Source of the DNA: Variovorax sp. J22G73
GTDB lineage: Bacteria > Pseudomonadota > Gammaproteobacteria > Burkholderiales > Burkholderiaceae_C
Direction of reading: 5' to 3'
DNA length: 64,000 bases
Assembly (NCBI RefSeq): GCF_030317035.1
Contig: NZ_JASZYK010000004.1
Location: forward strand, 496,001 to 560,000
The position numbers were made by a program, and so were the translations under genes. The notes beneath the pieces are model-generated. The model searched no databases and was not told the DNA's origin. It saw nothing but the letters and a program-made list of their open reading frames with translations. This document shows positions 42,873-54,183 of the stretch, one piece after another (positions within the stretch are counted from its first letter, which is position 1; each line of letters begins with the position of its first letter).

Positions 42873-44129
42873 TCAACGCAGGATGCGGACCAGCTCGAGG
42901 CTCTCGTTGGTCGAGGACATTCCCCGCTGGTACGCCCCCTCGAAGCGCACCACGCGGTGCAGTTCGGGGCTGTACCAGGCAGCCGCCTGGAAGCGCGAGG
43001 TGGCGCCAAACAGCGGCGCGCTCGCGCTGGAGGCGTAGATCCACCCCTCGTACCCGATGCGCAGCACCTGAAGCTCGGTGCCGTCCACCCGCATCGACTG
43101 CTCCTGCCCCACGGTCGCGATCAGCTCGTGCCGCTGCCGTTCGCCGAAGGCCGGCGTGTAGTCGGCCTGCCAGCGCATGCCGGGCAGCAGGTTGGCACGC
43201 GCCCAGCCGCCGGGCGGCGAGGCCAGGTCGAACAGGCCGCCGGCCGGCGCAGTGACGGAAACCACCTGTCCATCGAGCCGCTCGACCTTGCCGCCGCCGT
43301 TGAAGGTGACCTCGTCGCCCACGACGCGGTCCACGCGGTAGATCACCGTCGAGCGGCCGCCCGTGAGCTTGTCGGTGCGCAGGTATTCGAGCGTGTCGCC
43401 GGCGCGCAAGGGCTCGGTCAGGGCGCCGTCGGCATTGCCCACATTCGCGGCCCTGCGGTCATTGCCTGCCGGCGCCCGTGCGCGGGCTTCGAGCGCAGCC
43501 TGGGCCCGCGCCGGCAGTTCGGACAGGAACTCGGCCGGCACCGCAAAATTCAGGTTGCCGCCATCGCGCGCGGCAAAACTCGTGATACCGAGCAGGCGTC
43601 CTTCGTCGTCGAACAGGCCGCCACCGCTGGAACCGGCCGAGATGGCCGCCGTGGTCTGCAGAAGCCGGGCCTCCCCGTCTCCGCCGCGAAGGCCCGACAG
43701 GATGCCTTCGCTGAGGGTGTTCTCCAGCCCTCGCGGATTGCCGATGGCGTACACCCGCTGCCCCACGCGCGCGCTGCCAGCGGGCGCCAGCGCCACCGGC
43801 GCGGCGTTGAAGTTGGCCACCTTGATCTGGCACAGGTCGCGCGCAGGGTCCGGAAACTCGAGCGTGGCGCCGTAGGTCACGTTGTCCTGCCTGACCACGA
43901 AGCCACTGGCCTTGGCCAGCACATGGCAGTTGGTGACCAGGCGGCCCGGCGCGATGACCACCGCGCTGCCCGCGCGCAAGGGGCGCTCCTGGGCGTCGAA
44001 GGTGCGAATGGTCCAGACGCTGCCCGCCACTTTACGAAACAGCACATCGGGCTCCAGCGCGGATGCTGCGCCTGCGGCGGCCGACGCCGCCAGGAACACC
44101 AGGGCCGCGCGCAGCGACGACGCGTTCAT
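42873..44129 (-). CDS. Secreted trypsin-like serine protease (HtrA-type S1C fold)
   Basis: 418 residues, start ATG at 44129 (MNASSLRA). Signal peptide (cleavage after ASA near residue 24). Catalytic triad: His in VTNCHVL, Asp in PARDLCQIKV, Ser in ISAGSSGGGLFD, with the GITSF strand after it. No PDZ domain; instead a ~180-residue C-terminal beta-rich region (RAGDTLEYLRTD onward) of unknown role. Periplasmic protease acting on damaged or surface proteins is inferred. Eight bp downstream of the lipoprotein gene, probably one operon. Confidence 0.9.
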   Translation of the reverse strand: MNASSLRAALVFLAASAAAGAASALEPDVLFRKVAGSVWTIRTFDAQERPLRAGSAVVIAPGRLVTNCHVLAKASGFVVRQDNVTYGATLEFPDPARDLCQIKVANFNAAPVALAPAGSARVGQRVYAIGNPRGLENTLSEGILSGLRGGDGEARLLQTTAAISAGSSGGGLFDDEGRLLGITSFAARDGGNLNFAVPAEFLSELPARAQAALEARARAPAGNDRRAANVGNADGALTEPLRAGDTLEYLRTDKLTGGRSTVIYRVDRVVGDEVTFNGGGKVERLDGQVVSVTAPAGGLFDLASPPGGWARANLLPGMRWQADYTPAFGERQRHELIATVGQEQSMRVDGTELQVLRIGYEGWIYASSASAPLFGATSRFQAAAWYSPELHRVVRFEGAYQRGMSSTNESLELVRILR

Positions 44130-44137
44130 CAGTCGCG

Positions 44138-44878
44138 TCACGGCTTGGCCGGCAGCAAGCCACGCAGGTCGTCCATCGACACGCGCGCGTCGGACCGGGG
44201 TTGCGGCGGCTCGGCCCTGGCGACGGGCGACGGCGCGGGGACAGCAACCGGGGCAGGCAAAGGCACAAGGGCAGGTGCGGCCACGGGCGCGGGAACAGGA
44301 GCCTGGGCCGGCGCCTCTTCGGCCCGCTTCGCCGCGACGGCCTTCGGCGCCGGCGGCGCCGGCGGCACCGAAGGCGCGGAAGGCGCCGCAGTCGCGACCT
44401 CCGTCTTGCCGATCCGCACGCCGTCCGTCGGCTCGTCGCCGTTCTGGGCGCTGCGGTCGAAATTGCGCACCTCGCCGAAAACCAGCCGCATCCAGCTCGG
44501 GTAGTTGAAGCCTGCGCCGGTGCTGGAATCGATCACCGCGCCGAGCGCCCCGCCGATCATGATGTTTCCGACCATGCCCGCGTTGACGCGCGAAAAGGCC
44601 TGGCCGGTGGCCGGCAGCTGGCCGGGCTGGGTGCACTCGATCATGAGGTTGGCGCCCGAGCGGCGAACAGGAAAACTGTCGCCCGAGCGCACGGCCGCGT
44701 CATTGCGGTCGTTGGTCACCGCGCACTTGGCGCCGTTGATCGTCTTTCCTTCGGGCGTGAGGGTCTCGATCTTCACGCTTTGCGTGGTGCCGTGCGTGAC
44801 CGACGCGCACCCGGTCAAAATAGACAGAACACCCGCGCCGATGCACAGGCCCCAAAATCGCCATCCAGCTCCTCGCAT
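44138..44878 (-). CDS. Hypothetical lipoprotein with Pro/Ala-rich C-terminus
   Basis: 246 residues from MRGAGWRF (44878). Lipobox ILTGC (Cys ~22) marks an exported lipoprotein. A ~130-residue globular part (HGTTQSVKIETLTPEGKTI, AKCAVTNDRND, MVGNIMIGGALGAVID) is followed by a long Pro/Ala/Val-rich low-complexity tail that ends in VSMDDLRGLLPAKP. Two more cysteines (AKCAV and IECTQ) could form a disulfide. Precedes the S1C protease by 8 bp; a substrate or partner role is possible. Confidence 0.8.
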   Translation of the reverse strand: MRGAGWRFWGLCIGAGVLSILTGCASVTHGTTQSVKIETLTPEGKTINGAKCAVTNDRNDAAVRSGDSFPVRRSGANLMIECTQPGQLPATGQAFSRVNAGMVGNIMIGGALGAVIDSSTGAGFNYPSWMRLVFGEVRNFDRSAQNGDEPTDGVRIGKTEVATAAPSAPSVPPAPPAPKAVAAKRAEEAPAQAPVPAPVAAPALVPLPAPVAVPAPSPVARAEPPQPRSDARVSMDDLRGLLPAKP

Positions 44879-44958
44879 CAGCGCCCTCTTTTTTTGTAAA
44901 TCGATGTTTCGGCGCGAGAGTCTAGCGCCGTCCATCCCCTTCTTCAGGCCCATTCCTC

Positions 44959-45912
44959 ATGTTCAGTTACCGCCACGCCTTCCATGCCGGCAACCACGCC
45001 GACGTGCTCAAGCACACGGTGCTGATTGCCACGCTCGATCACCTGCTTGAAAAAGAGGCAGCCCTGACGGTCGTCGACACCCACGCCGGCGCCGGCCTGT
45101 ACCGCCTGGACGGCGACTACGCAGGCACCAGCGGCGAGGCTGCCGAAGGCATCCTGCGCCTTCTTTCGAACAAGAAAGAACCCGCAACGCCAGCCCCGGC
45201 CGCGAAGTCCGCGGCCAAAAAGGTAGCGCCCACCGAAGAAGCACCCGTCGCCGAAGCCATCGCCCGCTACCTGGGCGTGATCAAGGACTTCAACCCCAAC
45301 GGCGGCGCCCGCGTCTACCCCGGCTCGCCCTTCATCGTGCAGCACCTGCTGCGCGACCACGACAAGCTCAAGCTGTTCGAGCTGCACCCGACCGATTCGC
45401 GCACGCTCGGCGCCAACATCGCCCAGCTCGAGGCTGGGCGGCAGATCGCCGTGCTCAACGAAGACGGTTTCGGCAGCGCCACCAAGTTCCTGCCGCCGCC
45501 TTCGCGCCGCGCGCTGGTGCTGATGGACCCGAGCTACGAGATGAAGACCGACTACGGCCGCGTGCTCGACTTCGCGGCCGAGGCGCTCAAGCGCTTCGCC
45601 ACGGGCACCTACGCGGTTTGGTATCCGATCATTCCGCGCCCCGAGGCGCACGACCTGCCGCGCCGCCTGAAGACGATGGCGACCAAGGCCGGCAAGTCGT
45701 GGCTGCACGCCACGCTGACGGTCAAGTCGAGCAAGATCACGAAGGACGCCGCCTCGGGCGAAACGCAACGCCCGGGCCTGCCGGCCAGCGGCATGTTCCT
45801 GATCAACCCGCCCTACACCTTGAAGCCGCTGCTCGCCGAAGCACTGCCGCAACTGGTGGAACGCCTGGGGCAGGACCGCAACGCCGCCTTCTCGCTCGAA
45901 TCGGGCGGCTGA
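44959..45912 (+). CDS. rlmJ: 23S rRNA (adenine2030-N6)-methyltransferase RlmJ
   Basis: 317 residues. SAM-dependent N6-methylation of A2030 in 23S rRNA. Recognised by the N-terminal MFSYRHAFHAGNHADVLKH, VVDTHAGAGLY (SAM loop) and DPSYEMKTDY, the family's DPPYE motif with Ser for the second Pro. A Lys/Ala/Pro/Glu insertion of about 25 residues (45172-45245) makes it longer than E. coli RlmJ. Divergent from the lipoprotein and convergent with rlpA. Confidence 0.96.
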   Translation: MFSYRHAFHAGNHADVLKHTVLIATLDHLLEKEAALTVVDTHAGAGLYRLDGDYAGTSGEAAEGILRLLSNKKEPATPAPAAKSAAKKVAPTEEAPVAEAIARYLGVIKDFNPNGGARVYPGSPFIVQHLLRDHDKLKLFELHPTDSRTLGANIAQLEAGRQIAVLNEDGFGSATKFLPPPSRRALVLMDPSYEMKTDYGRVLDFAAEALKRFATGTYAVWYPIIPRPEAHDLPRRLKTMATKAGKSWLHATLTVKSSKITKDAASGETQRPGLPASGMFLINPPYTLKPLLAEALPQLVERLGQDRNAAFSLESGG

Positions 45913-45930
45913 GCCGGAAGCTCTTTTTCC

Positions 45931-46635
45931 TTACTTGCGACGGCGCGGCGGCACGATCACCTTGCGCCGCGCCGGAACCTGTACCCGCGCGCGCTGCTGC
46001 GGCTCGGCGGCCGCCACCGGCACCTGAGCGTCACCCGCTTCCACCGGCAAGCCGCCGCAGCGCATGCCGTCGTGGTCCACCACGGTCAGCGCCACCTGCT
46101 TGATGCCCAGGCCGGTCAGCCCGATGCGATCGGCCGCCGCGCGGCTCAGGTCGATCACGCGGCCCAGCGCGTAGGGACCGCGGTCGTTGATGCGCACCAG
46201 CACCTCGCTGCCGTTGACCAGGCTGCGCACGCACACGCGCGTGTTGAAGGGCAGGGTCTTGTGGGCCGCCGTCATGGCGGTCATGTCGAAGCGCTCGCCG
46301 CTGGCGGTCTTGCGCTGGTGAAACTGGATGCCGTACCACGACGCCCCGCCGCGCTCGAAGATGTCGCGCGGCCCGTCGTCGCCGGGCACGCCGTCGTCCG
46401 GCGTCAGTTCGGCGGCACCCGACACCGCGAGGTCATAGCGCACCGACGGCACGCTGGAGCGCGGCGCGGCGCCCGGCGGCACCGCGATGGCCCGCGGCAG
46501 CGGCCGCAGGCTGCCGCCCTCGGCGTCCGTGGCCGGCGGCATGGCGCAGCCGACCAGGGCGCAACTCGCCGCGACGGCGACAAAATGCAGCGCCCCGCGC
46601 AGCGACCACGTCGCGCCTGCCGCGCGCCCTCTCAA
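45931..46635 (-). CDS. rlpA: RlpA-like septal ring lytic transglycosylase
   Basis: 234 residues from a TTG at 46635 overlapping the metF stop (TTGA). Lipoprotein signal with lipobox ALVGC. The DPBB/RlpA core is clear: GGASWYGIQFHQRKTASGE, TAAHKTLPFNTRV, RINDRGPYALGRVIDLS. It cleaves stem-less (naked) glycan strands at the division septum. No SPOR domain; the C-terminus is a basic Arg/Val/Pro tail instead. Last gene of the SAH-riboswitch operon, where a cell-wall enzyme is unexpected. Confidence 0.9.
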   Translation of the reverse strand: MRGRAAGATWSLRGALHFVAVAASCALVGCAMPPATDAEGGSLRPLPRAIAVPPGAAPRSSVPSVRYDLAVSGAAELTPDDGVPGDDGPRDIFERGGASWYGIQFHQRKTASGERFDMTAMTAAHKTLPFNTRVCVRSLVNGSEVLVRINDRGPYALGRVIDLSRAAADRIGLTGLGIKQVALTVVDHDGMRCGGLPVEAGDAQVPVAAAEPQQRARVQVPARRKVIVPPRRRK

Positions 46636-47456
46636 TCCAGGCGCTCCAGCACAGCCAGCGTGGCCGCCGACTGGTTCATCGTGTAGAAGTGCAGCGCCGG
46701 GGCACCGCCGTCGCGCAGCCGCGCGCACAGCTCGGTCACCACGTCCAGTCCGAAGGCCTTGATCGACGCGATGTCGTCGCCGAAGGCCTGCAGCCGCAGG
46801 CGCACCCAGCGCGGAATCTCCGCGCCGCAGGCGTCGGAGAAGCGCATGAGCTGCGTCGAACTCGTGATCGGCATGATGCCCGGCACGATCGGGGTGTCGA
46901 TGCCCAGCTTGCGCGCCTCGTCGACAAAGCGAAAGTAGGCCTCGGGCGTGAAGAAGTACTGCGTGATCGCCGAATCGGCGCCGGCCTTCACCTTGGCGGC
47001 AAAGGCCTGCAGGTCGGCTTCGGGCGAACGCGCCTGCGGATGGATCTCGGGGTAGCAGGCCACCTCGATGTGGAAGTCGCGGCCGGTCTCCTCGCGGATG
47101 AAGGCCACGAGATCGCTCGCGTACTGGAACTCCCCGCCAATGCCGTAGCCGCTCGGCAGGTCGCCGCGCAGGGCCACCAGGCGCTTCACGCCCATGCCCT
47201 TGAGCTCGGCGAGCTGCTCGCGCACCGTGGCGCGGGTGGCGCCGATGCACGAAAAATGGCTTGCCGCGTCGACACCCTCGGCCAATATCTCCTGCACCGC
47301 ACCGAAGGTGCCCTGGTGCGTGGAGCCGCCCGCGCCGTAGGTGACCGAGCAGAACTGCGGCTTGCGCACATACAACTGCTGACGCGCGGCGCGCAGCTTG
47401 ACCGCGCCTTCGGGCGTCTTGGTCGGGAAGAATTCGAAACTCAGCGGAAGGCGCAC
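46632..47456 (-). CDS. metF: Methylenetetrahydrofolate reductase
   Basis: 274 residues with a GTG start at 47456 preceded by AAGGAG, 7 bases upstream. FAD-dependent reduction of 5,10-methylene-THF to 5-methyl-THF for methionine synthesis. Seen: SFEFFPTKTPEG, FCSVTYGAGGSTH, LVALRGDLPSG and the catalytic-region ITQYFFTPEAYFRFVD. In the ahcY operon, linking methyl-group supply to SAH recycling; shared control by the SAH riboswitch is expected. Confidence 0.97.
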   Translation of the reverse strand: MRLPLSFEFFPTKTPEGAVKLRAARQQLYVRKPQFCSVTYGAGGSTHQGTFGAVQEILAEGVDAASHFSCIGATRATVREQLAELKGMGVKRLVALRGDLPSGYGIGGEFQYASDLVAFIREETGRDFHIEVACYPEIHPQARSPEADLQAFAAKVKAGADSAITQYFFTPEAYFRFVDEARKLGIDTPIVPGIMPITSSTQLMRFSDACGAEIPRWVRLRLQAFGDDIASIKAFGLDVVTELCARLRDGGAPALHFYTMNQSAATLAVLERLD

Positions 47457-47466
47457 CTGCGTCTCC

Positions 47467-48333
47467 TTAGGAACCGTCGCTGGCCTTGGCAGCACGGACG
47501 GCGTGAATGAAAAACTCGCGGTTGCCGTCGCCCCCGGCGATCGGGCTGTCGAACCAGCGCAGCACGCGCAGCTCGAGCGCCGCGCAGGCGTCGTGCAGCC
47601 GCTTCTCGACCACGGCGTACATCGACTCGTCGCGCACGATGCCGCCCTTGCCGACCTGGCCGGGCTGCAGCTCGAACTGCGGCTTGACCAGCATCAGCAG
47701 CTGGCCGTCGTCGGCCAGGAACTGGACCACCGCCGGCAGCACCAGCGTGAGCGAGATGAACGACAGGTCGCCCACGATGAGGTCGAAGCGCGGGGCCGAA
47801 GGTTCCCCATCTTCAGCTGCTTCAGGTGCTTCGCCTGCTTCAGCTGTTTCGGGCGCCTCGCCCTCCTGCTCGGCGTCATCGGCTGCGTCTTCCCGCAGAT
47901 CATCAGCCGACAGCGCGCGCGCATTGACCCCTTCGATGGCCACCACGCGCTCGTCCTCGCGCAGCCGCGCATGCAGCTGCCCGTGGCCGACGTCCACGCC
48001 CACCACCTTCGCGGCACCGCGCTGCAGCAGGCAGTCGGTGAAGCCGCCGGTGGACTGGCCCACGTCGAGGCACAGCTTGCCCGCGACGTCGAGCCCGGTG
48101 ACGCCCAGCGCGCCCTCGAGCTTGAGCCCGCCGCGCGACACGTACCGGGCCTCGGCCGCGTCGGCCAGCTCGAGCTCGGCCGACTCGGGCACGTCGTCCT
48201 TGTTCTTCACGACCGAGCGCCACGCGTCGCTCGTGCCCGCGTCGCGCCAGCGCAAGCCGCCGGCAATGAGCCGCACGGCTTGCGAACGGGAGGCGGCCAT
48301 GCCGCGCTCCACCAACAGTTGATCGGCGCGCAT
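47467..48333 (-). CDS. tlyA: TlyA-family rRNA 2'-O-methyltransferase
   Basis: 288 residues. N-terminal S4 RNA-binding domain (MRADQLLVERGMAASRSQA) and a Rossmann SAM-dependent domain (LCLDVGQSTGGFTDCLLQ; later GDLSFISL, VKPQFE). TlyA homologues 2'-O-methylate cytidines of 16S/23S rRNA and release SAH. An acidic Glu/Ala/Pro repeat (47802-47873) interrupts the fold as a flexible loop. Lies between ahcY and metF, an unusual member of this operon, with 7-bp spacing after ahcY. Confidence 0.92.
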   Translation of the reverse strand: MRADQLLVERGMAASRSQAVRLIAGGLRWRDAGTSDAWRSVVKNKDDVPESAELELADAAEARYVSRGGLKLEGALGVTGLDVAGKLCLDVGQSTGGFTDCLLQRGAAKVVGVDVGHGQLHARLREDERVVAIEGVNARALSADDLREDAADDAEQEGEAPETAEAGEAPEAAEDGEPSAPRFDLIVGDLSFISLTLVLPAVVQFLADDGQLLMLVKPQFELQPGQVGKGGIVRDESMYAVVEKRLHDACAALELRVLRWFDSPIAGGDGNREFFIHAVRAAKASDGS

Positions 48334-48340
48334 GCGCTGA

Positions 48341-49780
<1,440 letters not shown>

Positions 49781-49840
49781 GAGAACTCCAAAACTGGTTT
49801 GAAAGATGCCACTGCGTACGGGGGTCTTACGGAAAATTGA

Positions 49841-49920
49841 CTCACCGCGAGAACAGCGGGTGAGCGTGGTTGCGATGTGGTCCGAGCCTCACGCCTGATG
49901 GCGCTGCAACGCTCCTCGGA
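49841..49920 (-). promoter_or_regulatory. SAH riboswitch with overlapping expression-platform hairpin
   Basis: Aptamer 49858-49920, read on the minus strand. P1 pairs CCGAG (49919-49915) with CTCGG (49886-49882). GAGCG (49914-49910) pairs with CGCTC (49866-49862), and GTTGC pairs with GCAAC, as in the ahcY motif. The conserved AGGCTCGG and GCTCACC are both present. Downstream CTCACCCGC (49864-49856) can alternatively pair with GCGGTGAG (49848-49841); this uses the aptamer's 3' strand and is followed by TCAATTTT. Ligand binding should prevent that hairpin and raise ahcY expression. Confidence 0.85.
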
Positions 49921-50078
49921 ACGGCGGATTGTAGACGCGGCGCCGGGGCGCGCCAATCGCTCGGGTATCCCACATCACGGAAAGCGCGTTCTCGCGCACA
50001 GGCGTACATTGGCCCGACCCCGCCTTCTCACCCCACCTTCCCCGCCCCTCGCACCCACCCCCAAGAAAGCCCCGCCCC

Positions 50079-50720
50079 ATGTCGCTCACGCTCTCCAGAC
50101 TCCCCTCGGCCCTGCTGGCCTCCGCCGCGCTCGTCGCCGCTCTCGGCGCGCCGGTTCTCGCCTCGGCCCAGAACGCCGAGCAGGTCCGCATCCGCGGCAC
50201 CATCGTGCGCGTCGATGCCAAGACGCTCGTGGTGCAGGACCGCGGCGGCGAGGTGGTCAGCCTCGCGCGGCCGGCCGACATGCCGGTGTCGGAGGTCTAT
50301 CGCATCAAGCTGTCCGACATCAAGCGCGGCAGCTTCATCGGCACCGCCGCCATGCCGCAGGCCGACGGCACGCAGAAGGCCATCGAGGTGGTGGTGTTCC
50401 CCGAGGCCGCGCGCGGCACCGGCGAAGGCCACCGCCCCTGGGACCTGCTGCCCGACAGCACCATGACCAACGCCACCGTCGCCGACCTGGCGGCCGCCCC
50501 CAAGTCCGTGCATGGCGGCCAGCAGCTGCGCCTGACCTACAAGGGCGGCGAAAAGACCGTCATCGTGCCGCCCGACGCGCCGGTGGTCACCTTCCGCCCC
50601 GGCACCGAGGCCCTGCTGGTGCCCGGCGCCAAGGTCATGGTCAACGCGCAGGAAAAGAACGGCACGCCCACGGCGCTGCGCGTCACGGCCGGTCGCAACG
50701 GCTTCGCACCGCCGATGTGA
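50079..50720 (+). CDS. Secreted hypothetical protein with DUF5666-like beta domain
   Basis: 213 residues. Signal peptide cleaved after ASA near residue 29. The mature protein is beta-rich with repeated short strands (VRIRGTIVRVDAKTLVVQDR; TYKGGEKTVIVPPDAPVVTF), consistent with an OB-like fold. It contains no cysteine or catalytic signature. Often annotated vaguely in relatives; a periplasmic role is all that can be supported. Transcribed alone, divergent from ahcY. Confidence 0.75.
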   Translation: MSLTLSRLPSALLASAALVAALGAPVLASAQNAEQVRIRGTIVRVDAKTLVVQDRGGEVVSLARPADMPVSEVYRIKLSDIKRGSFIGTAAMPQADGTQKAIEVVVFPEAARGTGEGHRPWDLLPDSTMTNATVADLAAAPKSVHGGQQLRLTYKGGEKTVIVPPDAPVVTFRPGTEALLVPGAKVMVNAQEKNGTPTALRVTAGRNGFAPPM

Positions 50721-50960
50721 GCGGGCGGGCGGGCCGCAAGCAGGGCCCGTCGACCGACGCCTCGAACACTCGAGGACCTGGACACCCAAGGGAAATCCCG
50801 CACGCATTTTTGCCGCGGCGGCAACGTGCGGCGTGCCTGCGCGGCGTATCGTGGCGAGGGACTTGTGGCGAGGGACTTCGGCCTGCGGGCCGGGCCCGCG
50901 CCATCCCATCCGTCCTATCCGTCCAGTCCGTTCATCCGTCCAAACAGGAGATTTCGCACC

Positions 50961-51458
50961 ATGGCCACTGCCAAGAAAGCCGCCGCCAAGAAGACCACCT
51001 CCAGCAGCGACAGCACCGCCGGTGCAAAGCAGGCGATGCCGAACGCCGCGGACATGCTCAATCCGCTGAAGGGCATGGCCGACCGGCTGCAGAACCTCAA
51101 CCTGACGGGCGGTGCCGGCAAGCTGCTGGACAGCGGCCGCAAGGACCTGCAGGCGCTGATGGAAGCCAACGAAAAGTCCTACCAGGGCCTGCAGACCGTG
51201 GTGCAGCGGCAGACCGAGATGATCAAGCATGCCATCACCGAATGGCAGAGCGCCGCCAAGGGCATGCCCGGCAAGGACCCGAAGGAAAACCTCGCCAAGC
51301 TCGACGAGCTCGGCCGCCAGTCGTTCCAGCGCGCCATCGACGACATCAAGGAGCTGGCCAACCTTGCGGCCAAGTCGCAGGCCGACGCCTTCGACGTGGT
51401 GCGCCAGCGCATCCAGTCGAACGTGGACGAGGTGACCAAGCTGCTGCAGCGCAAGTAA
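50961..51458 (+). CDS. Phasin family protein
   Basis: 165 residues, start at 50961 with an AGGAG ribosome-binding site. An N-terminal Lys/Ala-rich segment (MATAKKAAAKKT) is followed by amphipathic helices typical of phasins (EKSYQGLQTVVQRQTEMIKHAI; DELGRQSFQRAIDDIKELANLAAKSQADAFDVV). Coats polyhydroxyalkanoate granules. A long open frame upstream is not coding. The organism probably makes PHA. Confidence 0.88.
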   Translation: MATAKKAAAKKTTSSSDSTAGAKQAMPNAADMLNPLKGMADRLQNLNLTGGAGKLLDSGRKDLQALMEANEKSYQGLQTVVQRQTEMIKHAITEWQSAAKGMPGKDPKENLAKLDELGRQSFQRAIDDIKELANLAAKSQADAFDVVRQRIQSNVDEVTKLLQRK

Positions 51459-51490
51459 GGCGCAGCGCAGACACCCACCGAGGACACGCC

Positions 51491-52411
<921 letters not shown>

Positions 52412-52538
52412 GCCGCCGGAACCGCCTGAACCCGCGGCGGACATGGGGTGGCCATCAACAGGCCGCTTTGCCTCGCCGCGGCAGGCGGAAATTCGCGCCC
52501 TCCTAAAATCGCGGCATTCCCCCCGCAGATTGCCCACC

Positions 52539-54167
52539 TTGTCTTTTCTCGCCGAAACCCGCCGCCGTCGCACCTTCGCGATCATTTCCCACCCTGACGC
52601 CGGCAAGACCACGCTGACCGAGAAGCTGCTGCTTTTCTCCGGCGCGATCCAGATCGCCGGCTCGGTGAAGGCGCGCAAGGCCTCGCGCCACGCCACCTCC
52701 GACTGGATGGAAATCGAAAAGCAGCGCGGCATCTCGGTGGCCTCGTCGGTCATGCAGATGCTGTACCGCGACCACGTCATCAACCTGCTCGACACGCCCG
52801 GCCACAAGGACTTCTCCGAAGACACTTACCGCGTGCTCACCGCCGTCGACTCGGCCCTGATGGTGATCGATGCGGCCAACGGCGTGGAAGCGCAGACGCG
52901 CCGGCTCATCGAGGTCTGCCGCCAGCGCGACACGCCCATCATCACCTTCGTGAACAAGATGGACCGCGAAGTGCGCGAGCCGCTGGACATCCTGGACGAA
53001 GTGGAGCGCGAGCTCGGCATGCCCTGCGTGCCCATGACCTGGCCCGTGGGCCAGGGCAAGAGCTTCCGCGGGATCATGAACCTGCGCACGCAGGCCATGA
53101 CGGTGTTCGAGTCGGGCAGCGAGCGCCTGCCGCACGACTTCGAGACCATTCCGCTGAGCGAGCGCGAAACGCTCACCAAGCGCTTCGGCGCCGACTTCGA
53201 CAGCGCCATGGACAGCATGGAGCTGGTCACCGGCGCCTCGCCCACCTGGGACCGCGAGGCCTTCTTGGCAGGCAAGCAGACGCCGGTGTTCTTCGGCTCG
53301 GGCGTGAACAACTTCGGCGTGATGGAAGTGCTCGATGCGCTGGTCGACCTGGCGCCCTCGCCGCAGTCGCGCACCAGCACCACGGTGGTCAACCGCCAGC
53401 CGGTGGTGAAGGAGATCCAGCCCGAGGACAAGGACTTCGCGGGCGTGGTCTTCAAGGTGCAGGCCAACATGGACGCCAACCACCGCGACCGCATCGCCTT
53501 CGTGCGCATGGCCTCGGGCAAGTACACGCCGGGCATGAAGCTGAAGGTGCAGCGCACCTCGAAGGAGCTGCGCCCCACCAGCGTGGTGACCTTCATGAGC
53601 CAGCGCCGCGAGGCGGTGGAAGAGGCCTACGCGGGCGACATCGTGGGCTTCACCACGCACGGCGGCGTGCAGCTGGGCGACACCATCACCGACGGCGCGA
53701 GCCTGCAGTTCACCGGCCTGCCCTTCTTCGCGCCGGAGCTGTTCATGACGGTGATCCTGAAGAATCCGCTGCGCACCAAGCAGCTGCAGCAGGGCCTGGC
53801 CCAGCTCGGCGAGGAAGGCGCCATCCAGGTGTTCCGCCCCGAGGTCGGCGGGCCGATGCTGCTGGGCGCGGTCGGCCAGCTGCAGTTTGAAGTGGTGCAG
53901 CACCGCCTGAAGGCCGAGTACGACGCCGACGTGCGGCTCGAAGGCTGCCAGTACACCGGCGCGCGCTGGATCACGGCCGACACCCCGGCCGAGCTGCGCG
54001 AGTTCGTCAATGCCTACCCGGTGCGCATGGCCAAGGACGCGGCCGACACGCTGGCCTTCCTGTGCACCTCGCCGTACGACGTGCGGCTGGCGCAGGAGCG
54101 GTTCCCGAAGATCCACTTCCACCCGCTGCGCGAGCACGCGGGGCTGGCGCTGCAGAACGCCGGCTGA
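52539..54167 (+). CDS. prfC: Peptide chain release factor 3
   Basis: 542 residues from a TTG start (SFLAETRRRRTFAIISHPDAG). GTPase that ejects RF1/RF2 after termination. G1 SHPDAGKTT, switch region QRGISVASSVMQ, G3 DTPGHKDFSEDTYR, G4 NKMDRE are all intact, and the C-terminal domain (HPLREHAGLALQ) is complete. The ribosome-binding site is weak, so the start is inferred from family N-termini and length. Convergent with the ABC-2 exporter. Confidence 0.97.
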   Translation: MSFLAETRRRRTFAIISHPDAGKTTLTEKLLLFSGAIQIAGSVKARKASRHATSDWMEIEKQRGISVASSVMQMLYRDHVINLLDTPGHKDFSEDTYRVLTAVDSALMVIDAANGVEAQTRRLIEVCRQRDTPIITFVNKMDREVREPLDILDEVERELGMPCVPMTWPVGQGKSFRGIMNLRTQAMTVFESGSERLPHDFETIPLSERETLTKRFGADFDSAMDSMELVTGASPTWDREAFLAGKQTPVFFGSGVNNFGVMEVLDALVDLAPSPQSRTSTTVVNRQPVVKEIQPEDKDFAGVVFKVQANMDANHRDRIAFVRMASGKYTPGMKLKVQRTSKELRPTSVVTFMSQRREAVEEAYAGDIVGFTTHGGVQLGDTITDGASLQFTGLPFFAPELFMTVILKNPLRTKQLQQGLAQLGEEGAIQVFRPEVGGPMLLGAVGQLQFEVVQHRLKAEYDADVRLEGCQYTGARWITADTPAELREFVNAYPVRMAKDAADTLAFLCTSPYDVRLAQERFPKIHFHPLREHAGLALQNAG

Positions 54168-54183
54168 CGCAGGCCGGCGGGGC

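Noticed and set aside
45001..45250. Frameshift in rlmJ from an odd Lys/Ala insert
   Set aside because: The frame stays open and family motifs continue on both sides; an in-frame insert is simpler.
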